From the NCBI RefSeq assembly GCF_049701115.1, contig NZ_JBNATX010000004.1:19286-83285 (forward strand): a stretch of DNA of 64,000 nucleotides, read 5' to 3'. The notes beneath the pieces are model-generated. The model was not told the origin of the DNA. It saw only the letters and a program-made list of their open reading frames with translations, and did not search any database. Positions 9,385 through 17,246 of this stretch are shown here, piece by piece; position 1 is the first letter of the stretch; each line of letters starts with the position of its first letter. The position numbers were made by a program, and so were the translations under genes. The DNA is from Thermoanaerobacter sp049701115 (GTDB lineage Bacteria; Bacillota; Thermoanaerobacteria; Thermoanaerobacterales; Thermoanaerobacteraceae).

Positions 9385-9969
9385 TTATCCCTCTTTTTGC
9401 CCTGTTATTATGTAAATTGGATTTCTTGCTATCATCATCGTTTTATCTCCAGCTTTTTTTGACACAGCAACATTTATACTCAAAACTTCAACTTTGTAAG
9501 GTCTCTTTTTAAGGAAATTAGTTAAAAACCACGTCGTTTCTAATGTTATGGCATTTGCAACTAAAATGCCTCCTATTTGGAGCTTTTCATCCACTACCTT
9601 GAGAATGTCCTGTAGCTTCTCGCCACTTCCACCGATAAATACTCTATCAGGCTGAGGAAGAGAAAAAAGAGCTTCTGGAGCCTCCCCCAACACGGTCACT
9701 ACGTTTGAAGCAGCGAACTTAGACGCATTTTTCTCTATTAACTTTATTCCTTCTTCCTCTTTTTCAATTGCGTATACAGTTCCTTCTTTCGAAAGGATCG
9801 CCGCCTCAATAGAAACAGAGCCTGTCCCCGCCCCTATATCCCAAACTACGCTATCCCTCTTGAGCCTGAGCTTTGAGATAGAAATAACTCTTATTTCCTC
9901 TTTTGTCATAGGAAAATTGCCCTTTTCAAAGTACTCATCTGAAATGCCCGGAACTACATATTCCCACAT
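9385..9969 (-). CDS. cbiT: Cobalt-precorrin-6B C15-methyltransferase (decarboxylating)
   Basis: CbiT decarboxylates the C12 acetate and methylates C15. This 194-residue protein shows the class I SAM-methyltransferase motif VWDIGAGTGSVSIEAA and the glycine-rich VFIGGSGEKLQDIL, both typical of CbiT. It is separate from CbiE here, whereas aerobic CobL fuses the two. Its start overlaps the end of cbiE by 16 bp, so the partner enzymes are translationally coupled. Confidence 0.93.
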   Translation of the reverse strand: MWEYVVPGISDEYFEKGNFPMTKEEIRVISISKLRLKRDSVVWDIGAGTGSVSIEAAILSKEGTVYAIEKEEEGIKLIEKNASKFAASNVVTVLGEAPEALFSLPQPDRVFIGGSGEKLQDILKVVDEKLQIGGILVANAITLETTWFLTNFLKKRPYKVEVLSINVAVSKKAGDKTMMIARNPIYIITGQKEG

Positions 9970-10565
9970 GTTATCACCACTACATTTAGTCTAAAATCTT
10001 GGTTAAACTCTAAAAGTTCTTGAACTGAAAACTCATATATCCTCTCCTCATCATAGGAGAGATTCTCTCCAACAAAAATTCTCACATTTTCAATCCCCTT
10101 TTCTTTAAGCTTTTTAGCTATGTACTGGGGTGTACGAACTGCATCTGTAAAAATAGCGACTTTTTTATGTTTTAAAAGCGTGCCTATAAAATCTTCTTCT
10201 CTACCGTGTAAGCTTAAAACCTGCAACCCCCTTTCAGAAACCTTGATTTTAGCGCATAAGTACTGTACAGAACTTATTCCAGGAATTATTTCCACCTCAT
10301 CTTTATCTACATATTTTAAAATGGTCTCAGCTATACCGTAAAGAAGAGGGTCTCCCGAAGATAATATGACGATGTTTTCTTTTCTTTTAAGGAGTTCTTT
10401 AAACTCTAAAGATGTGTCTATGGCAATTTTCTCACAGGAAATATCGTAAAACTCTTCTAGATGTCTTCTACCGCCTACAAGAACCTCTGCATTTTTTATC
10501 TTTTCTAATGCATAAAAGCTTATGAATCTTCTGCTGCCGGGTCCCACCCCTACAATTGTCACCAT
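9954..10565 (-). CDS. cbiE: Cobalt-precorrin-7 C5-methyltransferase
   Basis: This 203-residue protein matches CbiE, which methylates C5 of cobalt-precorrin-7. Features are the N-terminal VTIVGVGPGSRRFIS, the characteristic VLVGGRRHLEEF, and VILSSGDPLLYGIA. It overlaps cbiD upstream (7 bp) and cbiT downstream (16 bp). The pair cbiE-cbiT corresponds to the two halves of CobL. Confidence 0.93.
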   Translation of the reverse strand: MVTIVGVGPGSRRFISFYALEKIKNAEVLVGGRRHLEEFYDISCEKIAIDTSLEFKELLKRKENIVILSSGDPLLYGIAETILKYVDKDEVEIIPGISSVQYLCAKIKVSERGLQVLSLHGREEDFIGTLLKHKKVAIFTDAVRTPQYIAKKLKEKGIENVRIFVGENLSYDEERIYEFSVQELLEFNQDFRLNVVVITCGNM

Positions 10566-11659
10566 TTCACTTCATCACCTGCTTTTGCAATAAGCCCTCT
10601 TTTCAATGAGATTAAATGAACCTCTATTTTCAGCTGATCATAAGTGTACTGCTTGCACCTTTTATAAACCCTTTCTGCAATAAAGCGGTTAAATTCATCA
10701 ATGTCTATCCCAGACCTTTCAATTATATCCAGAGCCTCTTCCGTGTTACTGGAATTTAGAACATCCCTCACCACTTCTTTATCTGCTCCGAAATAAGCGG
10801 CATAAGCCGCCATCGCCTCTGCTCTTGCATCAGCTTCGCGGCTGTGGGTGTTAAAAATCCCTGCTGCCACCTTTACAAGCTTACCTATATGGCCTGCTAA
10901 GACCACATGGGTAAAGCCGTATTGAACTGCTTTTTCCAGCATAAAACCCAGGAAATTCCCATAAGAAATTATTAGCCTTCCTTCTATCCCCACGCTTTTA
11001 GCATAATCCTTTCCGTAGTTACCCGGAGAAAAGACCACCTTCTTGTGCCCTTCTGCCGCTAAAACCGATAGTTCCATCTCTAAAGAGGCTTTTAACGCTT
11101 CTACAGACATGGGCTCAACAATGCCAGAGGTACCTAAAATTGATATGCCCCCCACTATACCTAATCTGGGATTAAATGTCCTTTTTGCCACTTCTTCGCC
11201 ACCCGGGACGCTTATTGTAACCGTGACTCCCTTGCCTTCCGGAAGTACTTTCTTGACTTCATGCAAAATCATGGCCATGGGGACAGGATTTATGGCAGGC
11301 TTACCAGGACTCACAGGAAGCCCCGGCTTTGTTACGACTCCAACTCCTTCCCCGCCGTAGACCTCGATTCCCTCTCCTTCTTTTAATTCAACTTTTGAGT
11401 AAATTATAAGACCATGGGTGGCATCAGGGTCATCCCCTCCGTCCTTTCTTATTCCACATTTAACCCAGCCATCTCCAAAAGTAACATCCAGCACTTCAAG
11501 CTCGAGACGCCAACCTTTTGGCGTTTCTATCTCTACTTTGTCTATCCTCTTGCCCGTAAAAAGCATATATGCAGCAGCCTTTGAGGCAGCAGCCGCACAA
11601 GACCCTGTTGTATAGCCATATCTTAACTTCTTACCTTCTTTGTACGTATATACTTCCAT
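10559..11659 (-). CDS. cbiD: Cobalt-precorrin-5B C1-methyltransferase
   Basis: CbiD performs the C1 methylation specific to the anaerobic pathway. The 366-residue protein opens with the diagnostic LRYGYTTGSCAAAASKAAA and has the glycine/proline-rich KPGLPVSPGKPAINPVP segment, a GGISILGTSGIVEPMS block and the VVLAGHIGKLVKVAAG motif. CbiD has an unusual fold unrelated to the other ring methyltransferases. Its presence, with cbiG and cbiX, excludes an aerobic pathway. Confidence 0.95.
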   Translation of the reverse strand: MEVYTYKEGKKLRYGYTTGSCAAAASKAAAYMLFTGKRIDKVEIETPKGWRLELEVLDVTFGDGWVKCGIRKDGGDDPDATHGLIIYSKVELKEGEGIEVYGGEGVGVVTKPGLPVSPGKPAINPVPMAMILHEVKKVLPEGKGVTVTISVPGGEEVAKRTFNPRLGIVGGISILGTSGIVEPMSVEALKASLEMELSVLAAEGHKKVVFSPGNYGKDYAKSVGIEGRLIISYGNFLGFMLEKAVQYGFTHVVLAGHIGKLVKVAAGIFNTHSREADARAEAMAAYAAYFGADKEVVRDVLNSSNTEEALDIIERSGIDIDEFNRFIAERVYKRCKQYTYDQLKIEVHLISLKRGLIAKAGDEVKW

Positions 11660-11671
11660 ACAACCACCCTT

Positions 11672-12289
11672 TCAAAGCATGTACAAAAGGGCATTTACAA
11701 TCGCTACTGCCACAGTACTACCGCCTTTTCTCCCTTCTGTGATTATGTAAGGAACGCCTAATTTTTTTACCTCTTCTTTTGATTCTTCTGCTCCTACAAA
11801 CCCTACAGGAACCCCAATTATCAAAGAAGGCTGGATCTTTTTTTCATTAACCAGCTCACAAAGTTTAAAAAGAGCCGTAGGAGCATTTCCAATAACAAAT
11901 ATTTTTGCCCTTTCATCTTCTGAGGCCTTAATCATAGCTGCCATAGATCGGGTTATACCTTTTTCTTTTGCAATTTTCTCAACATCTGGCAGGTCAATAT
12001 AGCTTTTGACTTCTGCACCCACTTTCTTTAATGCTTGCTTATTTATGCCCGCCTCTATCATACGCGTATCTGTAACTATGGCAAAGCCCTCTTTTAAGGC
12101 GGAAAGCCCTGCCTCTATTGCCCCACTTGATATTTTCAAAATATTAGAAAAATCAAGGTCAGCCGTCGCATGTATCACCCTTTTTACAATTTTGAGCTCC
12201 CTTTCATCAAATTTCGATTCATCTATCAAACTACCTATTATCTCAAAGCTTTTTTTCTCTATTTCTATAGGGTCTTTCAGGTAATTCAT
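11672..12289 (-). CDS. cbiC: Cobalt-precorrin-8 methylmutase
   Basis: CbiC moves the methyl group from C11 to C12 to form cobyrinic acid. The 205-residue protein contains the catalytic-histidine region VIHATADLDFSNIL, the DTRMIEAGI motif and the VGVPVGFVGAEESKE and GGSTVAVAIVNAL C-terminal motifs. It overlaps cbiX by 4 bp and is followed by cbiD after 12 bp. Confidence 0.94.
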   Translation of the reverse strand: MNYLKDPIEIEKKSFEIIGSLIDESKFDERELKIVKRVIHATADLDFSNILKISSGAIEAGLSALKEGFAIVTDTRMIEAGINKQALKKVGAEVKSYIDLPDVEKIAKEKGITRSMAAMIKASEDERAKIFVIGNAPTALFKLCELVNEKKIQPSLIIGVPVGFVGAEESKEEVKKLGVPYIITEGRKGGSTVAVAIVNALLYML

Positions 12290-12651
12290 AAAACTTCTCT
12301 TGCCCTTTCAAGGATGATTTCTACAATCCTATCGTCATATCCCATTGGCCTTGCGAATTTTATATTAAGGTTGGGATATTTTTCTTTTTCCTTCTCAAAA
12401 AGCTCGGGTATATCTTCCCTTATATGGATTCCCTCAAAGAGAAACATAGGAACTGCAATTATCTCGAATATACCCTCCTTTACAAAATCCTCTATTGCCG
12501 CTGGAATGTCAGGTTCATTAAATTCCATAAAAGCTGCTTCCACTTTTTTGTACTGCCCAAATTCTCTTATTCTCATCGCTACTTTTTCTACCACCTCTTT
12601 GGTCTCATCTACCCGGCTTCCATGAGCTATTATTAATAAACCTCTTTCCAT
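12286..12651 (-). CDS. cbiX: Sirohydrochlorin cobaltochelatase, short CbiX type
   Basis: At 121 residues this is the short single-domain CbiX (CbiX-S) that inserts cobalt into sirohydrochlorin. The metal-binding histidines are visible as H10 in LLIIAHGSR and H76 in LFEGIHIRED. It replaces CbiK of enteric bacteria. Short chelatases of this type work as homodimers and are considered close to the ancestor of the larger chelatases. No histidine-rich tail is present. It overlaps cbiC by 4 bp. Confidence 0.92.
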   Translation of the reverse strand: MERGLLIIAHGSRVDETKEVVEKVAMRIREFGQYKKVEAAFMEFNEPDIPAAIEDFVKEGIFEIIAVPMFLFEGIHIREDIPELFEKEKEKYPNLNIKFARPMGYDDRIVEIILERAREVL

Positions 12652-12665
12652 TTTGTATCCTCCTT

Positions 12666-13412
12666 TTAAAATATTGTAAAATACATTAATGCTAAAAGTT
12701 CGTTAAGCTCAATAACTGCTCCCAAGGTGTCCCCCGTCATCCCATTTATTTTTTTAGAGATGTACACTGTAACAAGGTATGTAAATATCATAGAAATCCC
12801 GCAAAGCACAATGAAGTCTTTAAAGGATGTCATAAAATAACCTGTCAGTGCCGCAATTACTAACGCGATAAAAAACTCTCTTAAACTGACCTTTTCAAGG
12901 AGAAGTCCCCCCAAGCCTTTACCGCCTCTTGCAGACTTGCTCACTACAGTTGAAAACACAACAGCCAATCTTGCAATAACAGGTGAAAGTACAATCGCAG
13001 TGAATAAGGTACCTTGGTCTATATGGGTCAAGAACAAAATTTTTAAAATTACCATGAAAACTAAAGCTAAAACTCCATTTGTTCCAAGTCTTGAATCCTT
13101 CATTATTTCAAGAATTTTTTCTCTTTCTTTATTGGAAAAAAGTCCATCAAAAGTGTCTGCCAGCCCATCTATATGAATTCCTCTTGTGAGGATATAAGAA
13201 AGAACAACGAGGAAGGTCATGACAATTTCCCGGGAAAAGAAATTTTTCAAAAGAAGATACACGATATATAAAATACTCCCTATCAAAAGCCCCACTAAGG
13301 GAAAATAAGAAGCTATTTTATAAATCTTATCCTCTTTAACATCGATATTTATTGGTATGGGAATACCTGTCATGAATTGTATTGAAAGTATTAAAGTTTT
13401 TATCTCTTCCAT
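12666..13412 (-). CDS. cobS: Adenosylcobinamide-GDP ribazoletransferase (cobalamin synthase)
   Basis: CobS is the membrane enzyme joining adenosylcobinamide-GDP with alpha-ribazole or its phosphate. The 248-residue sequence has several hydrophobic segments and the signatures IQFMTGIPIPIN near the N-terminus, RGIHIDGLADTFDGLFS, and the late NGMTGDTLGAVIELNE. The aspartates in these motifs are expected to bind magnesium. It lies 4 bp after cobU and 14 bp before cbiX. Confidence 0.94.
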   Translation of the reverse strand: MEEIKTLILSIQFMTGIPIPINIDVKEDKIYKIASYFPLVGLLIGSILYIVYLLLKNFFSREIVMTFLVVLSYILTRGIHIDGLADTFDGLFSNKEREKILEIMKDSRLGTNGVLALVFMVILKILFLTHIDQGTLFTAIVLSPVIARLAVVFSTVVSKSARGGKGLGGLLLEKVSLREFFIALVIAALTGYFMTSFKDFIVLCGISMIFTYLVTVYISKKINGMTGDTLGAVIELNELLALMYFTIF

Positions 13413-13416
13413 AGAA

Positions 13417-13968
13417 TTACCCCTTTATTTTGACAGGAATGCCTGATACCATGAAGTAAACCTCTTTTGCAGCTTCTGCCACTTTCTTATTCATTCTACC
13501 CGCAATGTCTCTGAAGATTCTACCAAGCCTGTATTCCGGAACTAGCCCCATTCCAACCTCATTTGTCACGATTATAATCCCTAATCCATCTCTTGAAAGA
13601 GTTAGCACTTTATCTACCTCTTCTCCTATTCTCTTTTCTACCTTATCGAATTCTTCTAAGGAAAAATCTTCCCACGTGAGGTCTACTTCCATTAAGAGAT
13701 TGCTTATCATAACTGTCAGGCAATCAATTAAAACAACTTTCTTGCCCCTTTTTAAAATCTCTCTATCAAGGTCTTTATAGGTTTCTACTGTCTCCCATGA
13801 GGAGGGTCTTCTTTCCCTGTGCCTTTTTATCCTTTCTTTCATTTCATCATCTACTGGAAGAGATGTGGCTATATATAAAACATCCCCTTTCCCCTTTTCA
13901 TAAGCCAATTTTTCTGCAAATTCACTTTTTCCTGACCTGGCACCGCCTGTTACCATAGTAAGGTTCAT
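13417..13968 (-). CDS. cobU: Adenosylcobinamide kinase / guanylyltransferase
   Basis: CobU phosphorylates adenosylcobinamide and transfers GMP to it. The P-loop TGGARSGKSEFAE lies at the N-terminus, and IKRHRERRPSSWETVE carries the histidine expected to form the GMP intermediate. The VVLIDCLTVMISNLL and IIVTNEVGMGLVPEYRLGR motifs are typical. Its 183 residues match the normal length. It is adjacent to cobD (1 bp overlap) and cobS (4 bp). Confidence 0.95.
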   Translation of the reverse strand: MNLTMVTGGARSGKSEFAEKLAYEKGKGDVLYIATSLPVDDEMKERIKRHRERRPSSWETVETYKDLDREILKRGKKVVLIDCLTVMISNLLMEVDLTWEDFSLEEFDKVEKRIGEEVDKVLTLSRDGLGIIIVTNEVGMGLVPEYRLGRIFRDIAGRMNKKVAEAAKEVYFMVSGIPVKIKG

Positions 13969-15053
13969 CAGACTACAACCCTTTCCGCTTCTTTAGTAAA
14001 ACCTTTATCATAAAGTCTTTTTAAGGATTCAACTAAGCGAAGATTTTCTTCCCTTTTCTTTACCGCAACCCTGAAAAACTTCTTATCAAGATATCTGAAA
14101 TTAGAAGCATCTCTTATAAGAATGCCCTCTTTTAAAAGCTTGCCCTTCACCTCATCCACATTGCCATCCCTTAATTTCAGGAGAATAAAGTTTACTTTTG
14201 TGTCAAATGCCACTAAATAATCTATAGACCTCAATTCAAAAAGCATGCGTTCTATTTCTTCATTCACATATTCTCTGGTTTTTTCTATATATTCCTTGTC
14301 TTTAAAGAGCAATCTGCCAACTGCTTCTGCAAAAGCATTCACTGTCCATGGTTCTTTGTATTCCTCTAACTTTTGTATTAAAGAAGGAGCTCCAATCCCG
14401 TATCCAAGCCTTACTCCAGGCATACCAAAAAATTTTGTCACAGCCCTTACAATAAAAAGCTTGTTGTGTTTTTTAACAAGAGGAAGAGCCTCATATTTTT
14501 TGTAGTCTTTCATAAATTCTATAAAGGCCTCATCTATCAAAACAGGAATGTCCATCAGCTCTGCCTTTTTAAGCAATATCCCTATTTCTTCCCTTATAAT
14601 CCCCTGTCCCGTAGGATTGTTGGGATTTCCTAATATCAAACCGTCAGCCTCTTCTATTTTTGAAAGAACCTTCGCAAAATTTACCCTAAACCCCTCTTCT
14701 TCTTCCAATTTAAGATACACAGGTTCTCCTCCATTTAGCTTTACCGCCCTCTCATACTCCAAAAAGGAGGGAGAGGGAATAAGGGGCCTTTTCAGCTTAA
14801 AAGCCCTTACAAAGAGATGTATAAGCTCTGCCGCCCCATTCCCAACAATTATATTTTCTTTATCGTATCCTACATATTCAGCTATAGACTCTTTGAGGTT
14901 TCTGTACTTTACATCTGGATATTTTGATAAATCTACCTCTTTTATAACTTGCCAGATCCAGCTTGGAGGCCCCAAAGGATTTATATTTGAGCTAAAATCT
15001 ATAACTTCTCTTTGATAGTCATATATATTTCCTCCATGCTCATAGGGCTTCAT
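13968..15053 (-). CDS. cobD: L-threonine-O-3-phosphate decarboxylase (CobD, PLP-dependent)
   Basis: This aminotransferase-fold protein makes (R)-1-amino-2-propanol phosphate for the nucleotide-loop linker. It begins MKPYEHGGNIYDYQRE and contains IDFSSNINPLGPP, GNGAAELIHLF and GNPNNPTGQG. The PLP lysine probably lies in IVRAVTKFFGMPGVRLGY. I prefer the ATG at 15053 because AGAAGGTGAG precedes it; an ATG at 15071 overlapping the cblS stop is possible but has no clear ribosome site. Histidinol-phosphate aminotransferase is a close paralogue, but the VTKFFGMPGVRLGYG context and neighbours favour CobD. The protein has about 361 residues. Confidence 0.9.
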   Translation of the reverse strand: MKPYEHGGNIYDYQREVIDFSSNINPLGPPSWIWQVIKEVDLSKYPDVKYRNLKESIAEYVGYDKENIIVGNGAAELIHLFVRAFKLKRPLIPSPSFLEYERAVKLNGGEPVYLKLEEEEGFRVNFAKVLSKIEEADGLILGNPNNPTGQGIIREEIGILLKKAELMDIPVLIDEAFIEFMKDYKKYEALPLVKKHNKLFIVRAVTKFFGMPGVRLGYGIGAPSLIQKLEEYKEPWTVNAFAEAVGRLLFKDKEYIEKTREYVNEEIERMLFELRSIDYLVAFDTKVNFILLKLRDGNVDEVKGKLLKEGILIRDASNFRYLDKKFFRVAVKKREENLRLVESLKRLYDKGFTKEAERVVV

Positions 15054-15067
15054 TTTCTCACCTTCTT

Positions 15068-15796
15068 TCATTCAATAATACCCATATGGGTAAAGGGTTT
15101 GTCTGTAATGTTTTTTATAAGATCTAAATCTTCCTCTTCATAAACCACAAGACAACAGGTAGAAGGACCCGCAGATTTAAAGAGGTCAATTTTTATCCCG
15201 TTATCTTTTTTTATTCTAAACCCGTATATTTCTTCCAAAACTCCAAGTTCATAGGCTATCCCCTTGGACCCAACAGGTACCGCTTCCACTATTTCTTTTG
15301 CTTTTGAAACCTTTATATAATCCTTTAAAGTCATTATGTCCTCTGCCCCTAAGACTTCATTTCCAACCCTTGGATATCCTATAAGGGCTATGTGCATTCC
15401 TCTTTTTGCTTTTCTTATCTTCAAGTCTTCTTTCTTTGCCCTCCCCACAGCTGTAATTCCTATCCCTGTCATCGAAGTAGGAAAGTTCTCTTCTGTACTG
15501 CCTGTCAAAATCACATTAAGGCCATTTTCTTCAAGCTCTTTTTTTATGCCCTTTAAAATCTTCTCGCCTGTTGGGTACATCTCAACAGAAAGAGTATCAG
15601 ATATAACAAGTGGTACTGCTCCGACAGACAACAACTCCGAAAGAGCGACTTTTAATGTAGACCTCCCAACAATCTCTTCATCAACTTTTAAAACATCGTG
15701 TTTTTTATTTCCTATAGCACCAAGGCTATCACAGGATACTACAAAAGCCGTGTCTTTCTCATAAATTATCACTAAATCCCTGTACCTTTCTATCAA
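15068..15796 (-). CDS. cblS: Alpha-ribazole kinase, CblS-like (AIR synthase-related fold)
   Basis: This 242-residue protein has the layout of an AIR-synthase/ThiL-type ATP-dependent kinase: FVVSCDSLGAIGNKKHDVLK near the start, an acidic and glycine-rich middle (SMTGIGITAVGRA), and LFKSAGPSTCCLVVYE near the end. Its position directly after an ECF-type substrate-binding membrane protein reproduces the cblT-cblS pair described in Listeria and Geobacillus. There, CblS phosphorylates alpha-ribazole so that CobS can use it. The start is a TTG at 15796 with AAGGGG eight bases upstream, overlapping the cblT stop. The assignment rests on family recognition plus context. Confidence 0.78.
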   Translation of the reverse strand: MIERYRDLVIIYEKDTAFVVSCDSLGAIGNKKHDVLKVDEEIVGRSTLKVALSELLSVGAVPLVISDTLSVEMYPTGEKILKGIKKELEENGLNVILTGSTEENFPTSMTGIGITAVGRAKKEDLKIRKAKRGMHIALIGYPRVGNEVLGAEDIMTLKDYIKVSKAKEIVEAVPVGSKGIAYELGVLEEIYGFRIKKDNGIKIDLFKSAGPSTCCLVVYEEEDLDLIKNITDKPFTHMGIIE

Positions 15797-16281
15797 CTTT
15801 CATTCCCCTTCTTTGAGAGTATTTTATATATCAGTGCTGCAAGAGATATATTAATGAAAGAAGCAACTGTCAGTGGAATCACCCATGTCACAAAAAATCC
15901 CCATCCAAACATCGGAACGAAAAGAAGTGTAGCTACAGGTCCATTTAAAAGGGTCGTTAAAACTACTGCCACATAGACGTTAAACATATTGTAGAAAACT
16001 CTAAAAAGATATGCCCATAAAGCCATCTGCAATGCTATATAAAAGTGATTCAAAATTCCCAGTGGAAACCCAGAAGTAACAGCCGTTAAAAGATGTCCTA
16101 AAGCAATTACAATGGCTCCATAAAAGCTTCCTAAATATAAAGCTGCAAAATATCCAGGCATTGAATCAAAAGCAACTGTATTAAAAACTTTAATCAAGGC
16201 TCCTACAGCTGACAAAGCTATTAACATGGCAACTAAAGTGAGGGTTTTTACATTTTTTAAAGACACCTCTTTTTCCTTCAT
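15793..16281 (-). CDS. cblT: Alpha-ribazole transporter, CblT-like (ECF S-component type)
   Basis: This 162-residue hydrophobic protein has about five or six membrane segments, and the arrangement LGSFYGAIVIALGHLLTA with GILNHFYIAL is typical of ECF substrate-specific components. In Firmicutes the same gene next to cblS encodes the alpha-ribazole transporter CblT. No energy-coupling ATPases or EcfT lie in the window, so a shared module elsewhere would be needed. The stop overlaps the TTG start of cblS. Specificity for alpha-ribazole is inferred from the neighbour. Confidence 0.75.
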   Translation of the reverse strand: MKEKEVSLKNVKTLTLVAMLIALSAVGALIKVFNTVAFDSMPGYFAALYLGSFYGAIVIALGHLLTAVTSGFPLGILNHFYIALQMALWAYLFRVFYNMFNVYVAVVLTTLLNGPVATLLFVPMFGWGFFVTWVIPLTVASFINISLAALIYKILSKKGNES

Positions 16282-16295
16282 CCAAATCTCTCCTT

Positions 16296-17246
16296 TTAAA
16301 TCAATTTTTTAAAGAAAATTTCGAATAGATAAAATACTATTAGCCCTATGAAAGAGGTCATATACATTATCTTTACGCTGGAATTTATGTGCTTTAGAGA
16401 CAACTCCTCTTTTTTGTCTCCCAATTTGGGTTTTATAACAGGCTTTCCAAAATAGTAATTTAATCCTCCTAGCTCTACACCTAATGCTCCTGCCAAAGCA
16501 GCTTCCCCATGAGCACTATTAGGGCTTTCATGCTTTAATCTGTCTCTTATAAAAATTTTGAAACTGTTTTTGTAGTCATAGCCAAGTAAAAAAGAAGAAA
16601 TTACGATTAAAAGACCAGTTATCCTCGCAGGTATAAAATTTAGAAGGTCATCTAATTTGGCGGAAGCAAAGCCCAAATCTTTATATTTTTCATTTTTATA
16701 TCCTACCATAGAATCCAAGGTACTTGCAGCTTTATAAAACATTGCAAGAGGAGCTCCTCCTAAAAAGGCATAAAACATTGGAGCTATTATCCCATCCGAG
16801 ATATTTTCTGAAACTGTCTCCAAAACCCCCCTTATTATGTCTTTATCCTCTAAATTTTCTGTGTCTCTGCTAACTATCAAAGCGAGATTTTCTCTAGCGG
16901 CTTTGAGGTCTTTCTTTTTCAAAGGGGTATATACGCTGTAGGCTGCCCTTGCCAGGTCTTTTGTCGCAAGAGTCGTGTATATAAAAGCTACTTCAATTAG
17001 ATATGCAAAATAATGGTTTATAAAACCAGCTAAATATATAGAAATATATGTCACGGCATAAGCTAAAGTCGTAGTAAAAAAGCACATGAAAAATCCTGCA
17101 AGTTTTAGGGCCTTTGGATTTTTAGCATATTTTCTTATTATTCTTTCTTCTTTTGATATAAGAGAACCTATAAGCCTTACGGGATGGGGATAGCCTTCAG
17201 GGTCTCCAAAAATCAAATCAAGCAAATACGCCAGAAAAACTTTCAT
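16296..17246 (-). CDS. cbiB: Adenosylcobinamide-phosphate synthase
   Basis: CbiB is an integral membrane enzyme that amidates adenosylcobyric acid with aminopropanol phosphate. The 316-residue protein starts with the typical LLDLIFGDPEGYPHPVRLIG and carries RDTENLEDKDIIRGVLETVS, FYKAASTLDSMVGYKNEKY and the ESPNSAHGEAALAGALGVEL segment. Several hydrophobic helices are present. It overlaps cbiP by 4 bp; cblT follows after 14 bp. Confidence 0.95.
   Translation of the reverse strand: MKVFLAYLLDLIFGDPEGYPHPVRLIGSLISKEERIIRKYAKNPKALKLAGFFMCFFTTTLAYAVTYISIYLAGFINHYFAYLIEVAFIYTTLATKDLARAAYSVYTPLKKKDLKAARENLALIVSRDTENLEDKDIIRGVLETVSENISDGIIAPMFYAFLGGAPLAMFYKAASTLDSMVGYKNEKYKDLGFASAKLDDLLNFIPARITGLLIVISSFLLGYDYKNSFKIFIRDRLKHESPNSAHGEAALAGALGVELGGLNYYFGKPVIKPKLGDKKEELSLKHINSSVKIMYMTSFIGLIVFYLFEIFFKKLI

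Noticed and set aside
13968..15053. Histidinol-phosphate aminotransferase instead of CobD
   Set aside because: The fold is shared, but no other histidine genes are present and the gene overlaps cobU within a cobalamin operon.
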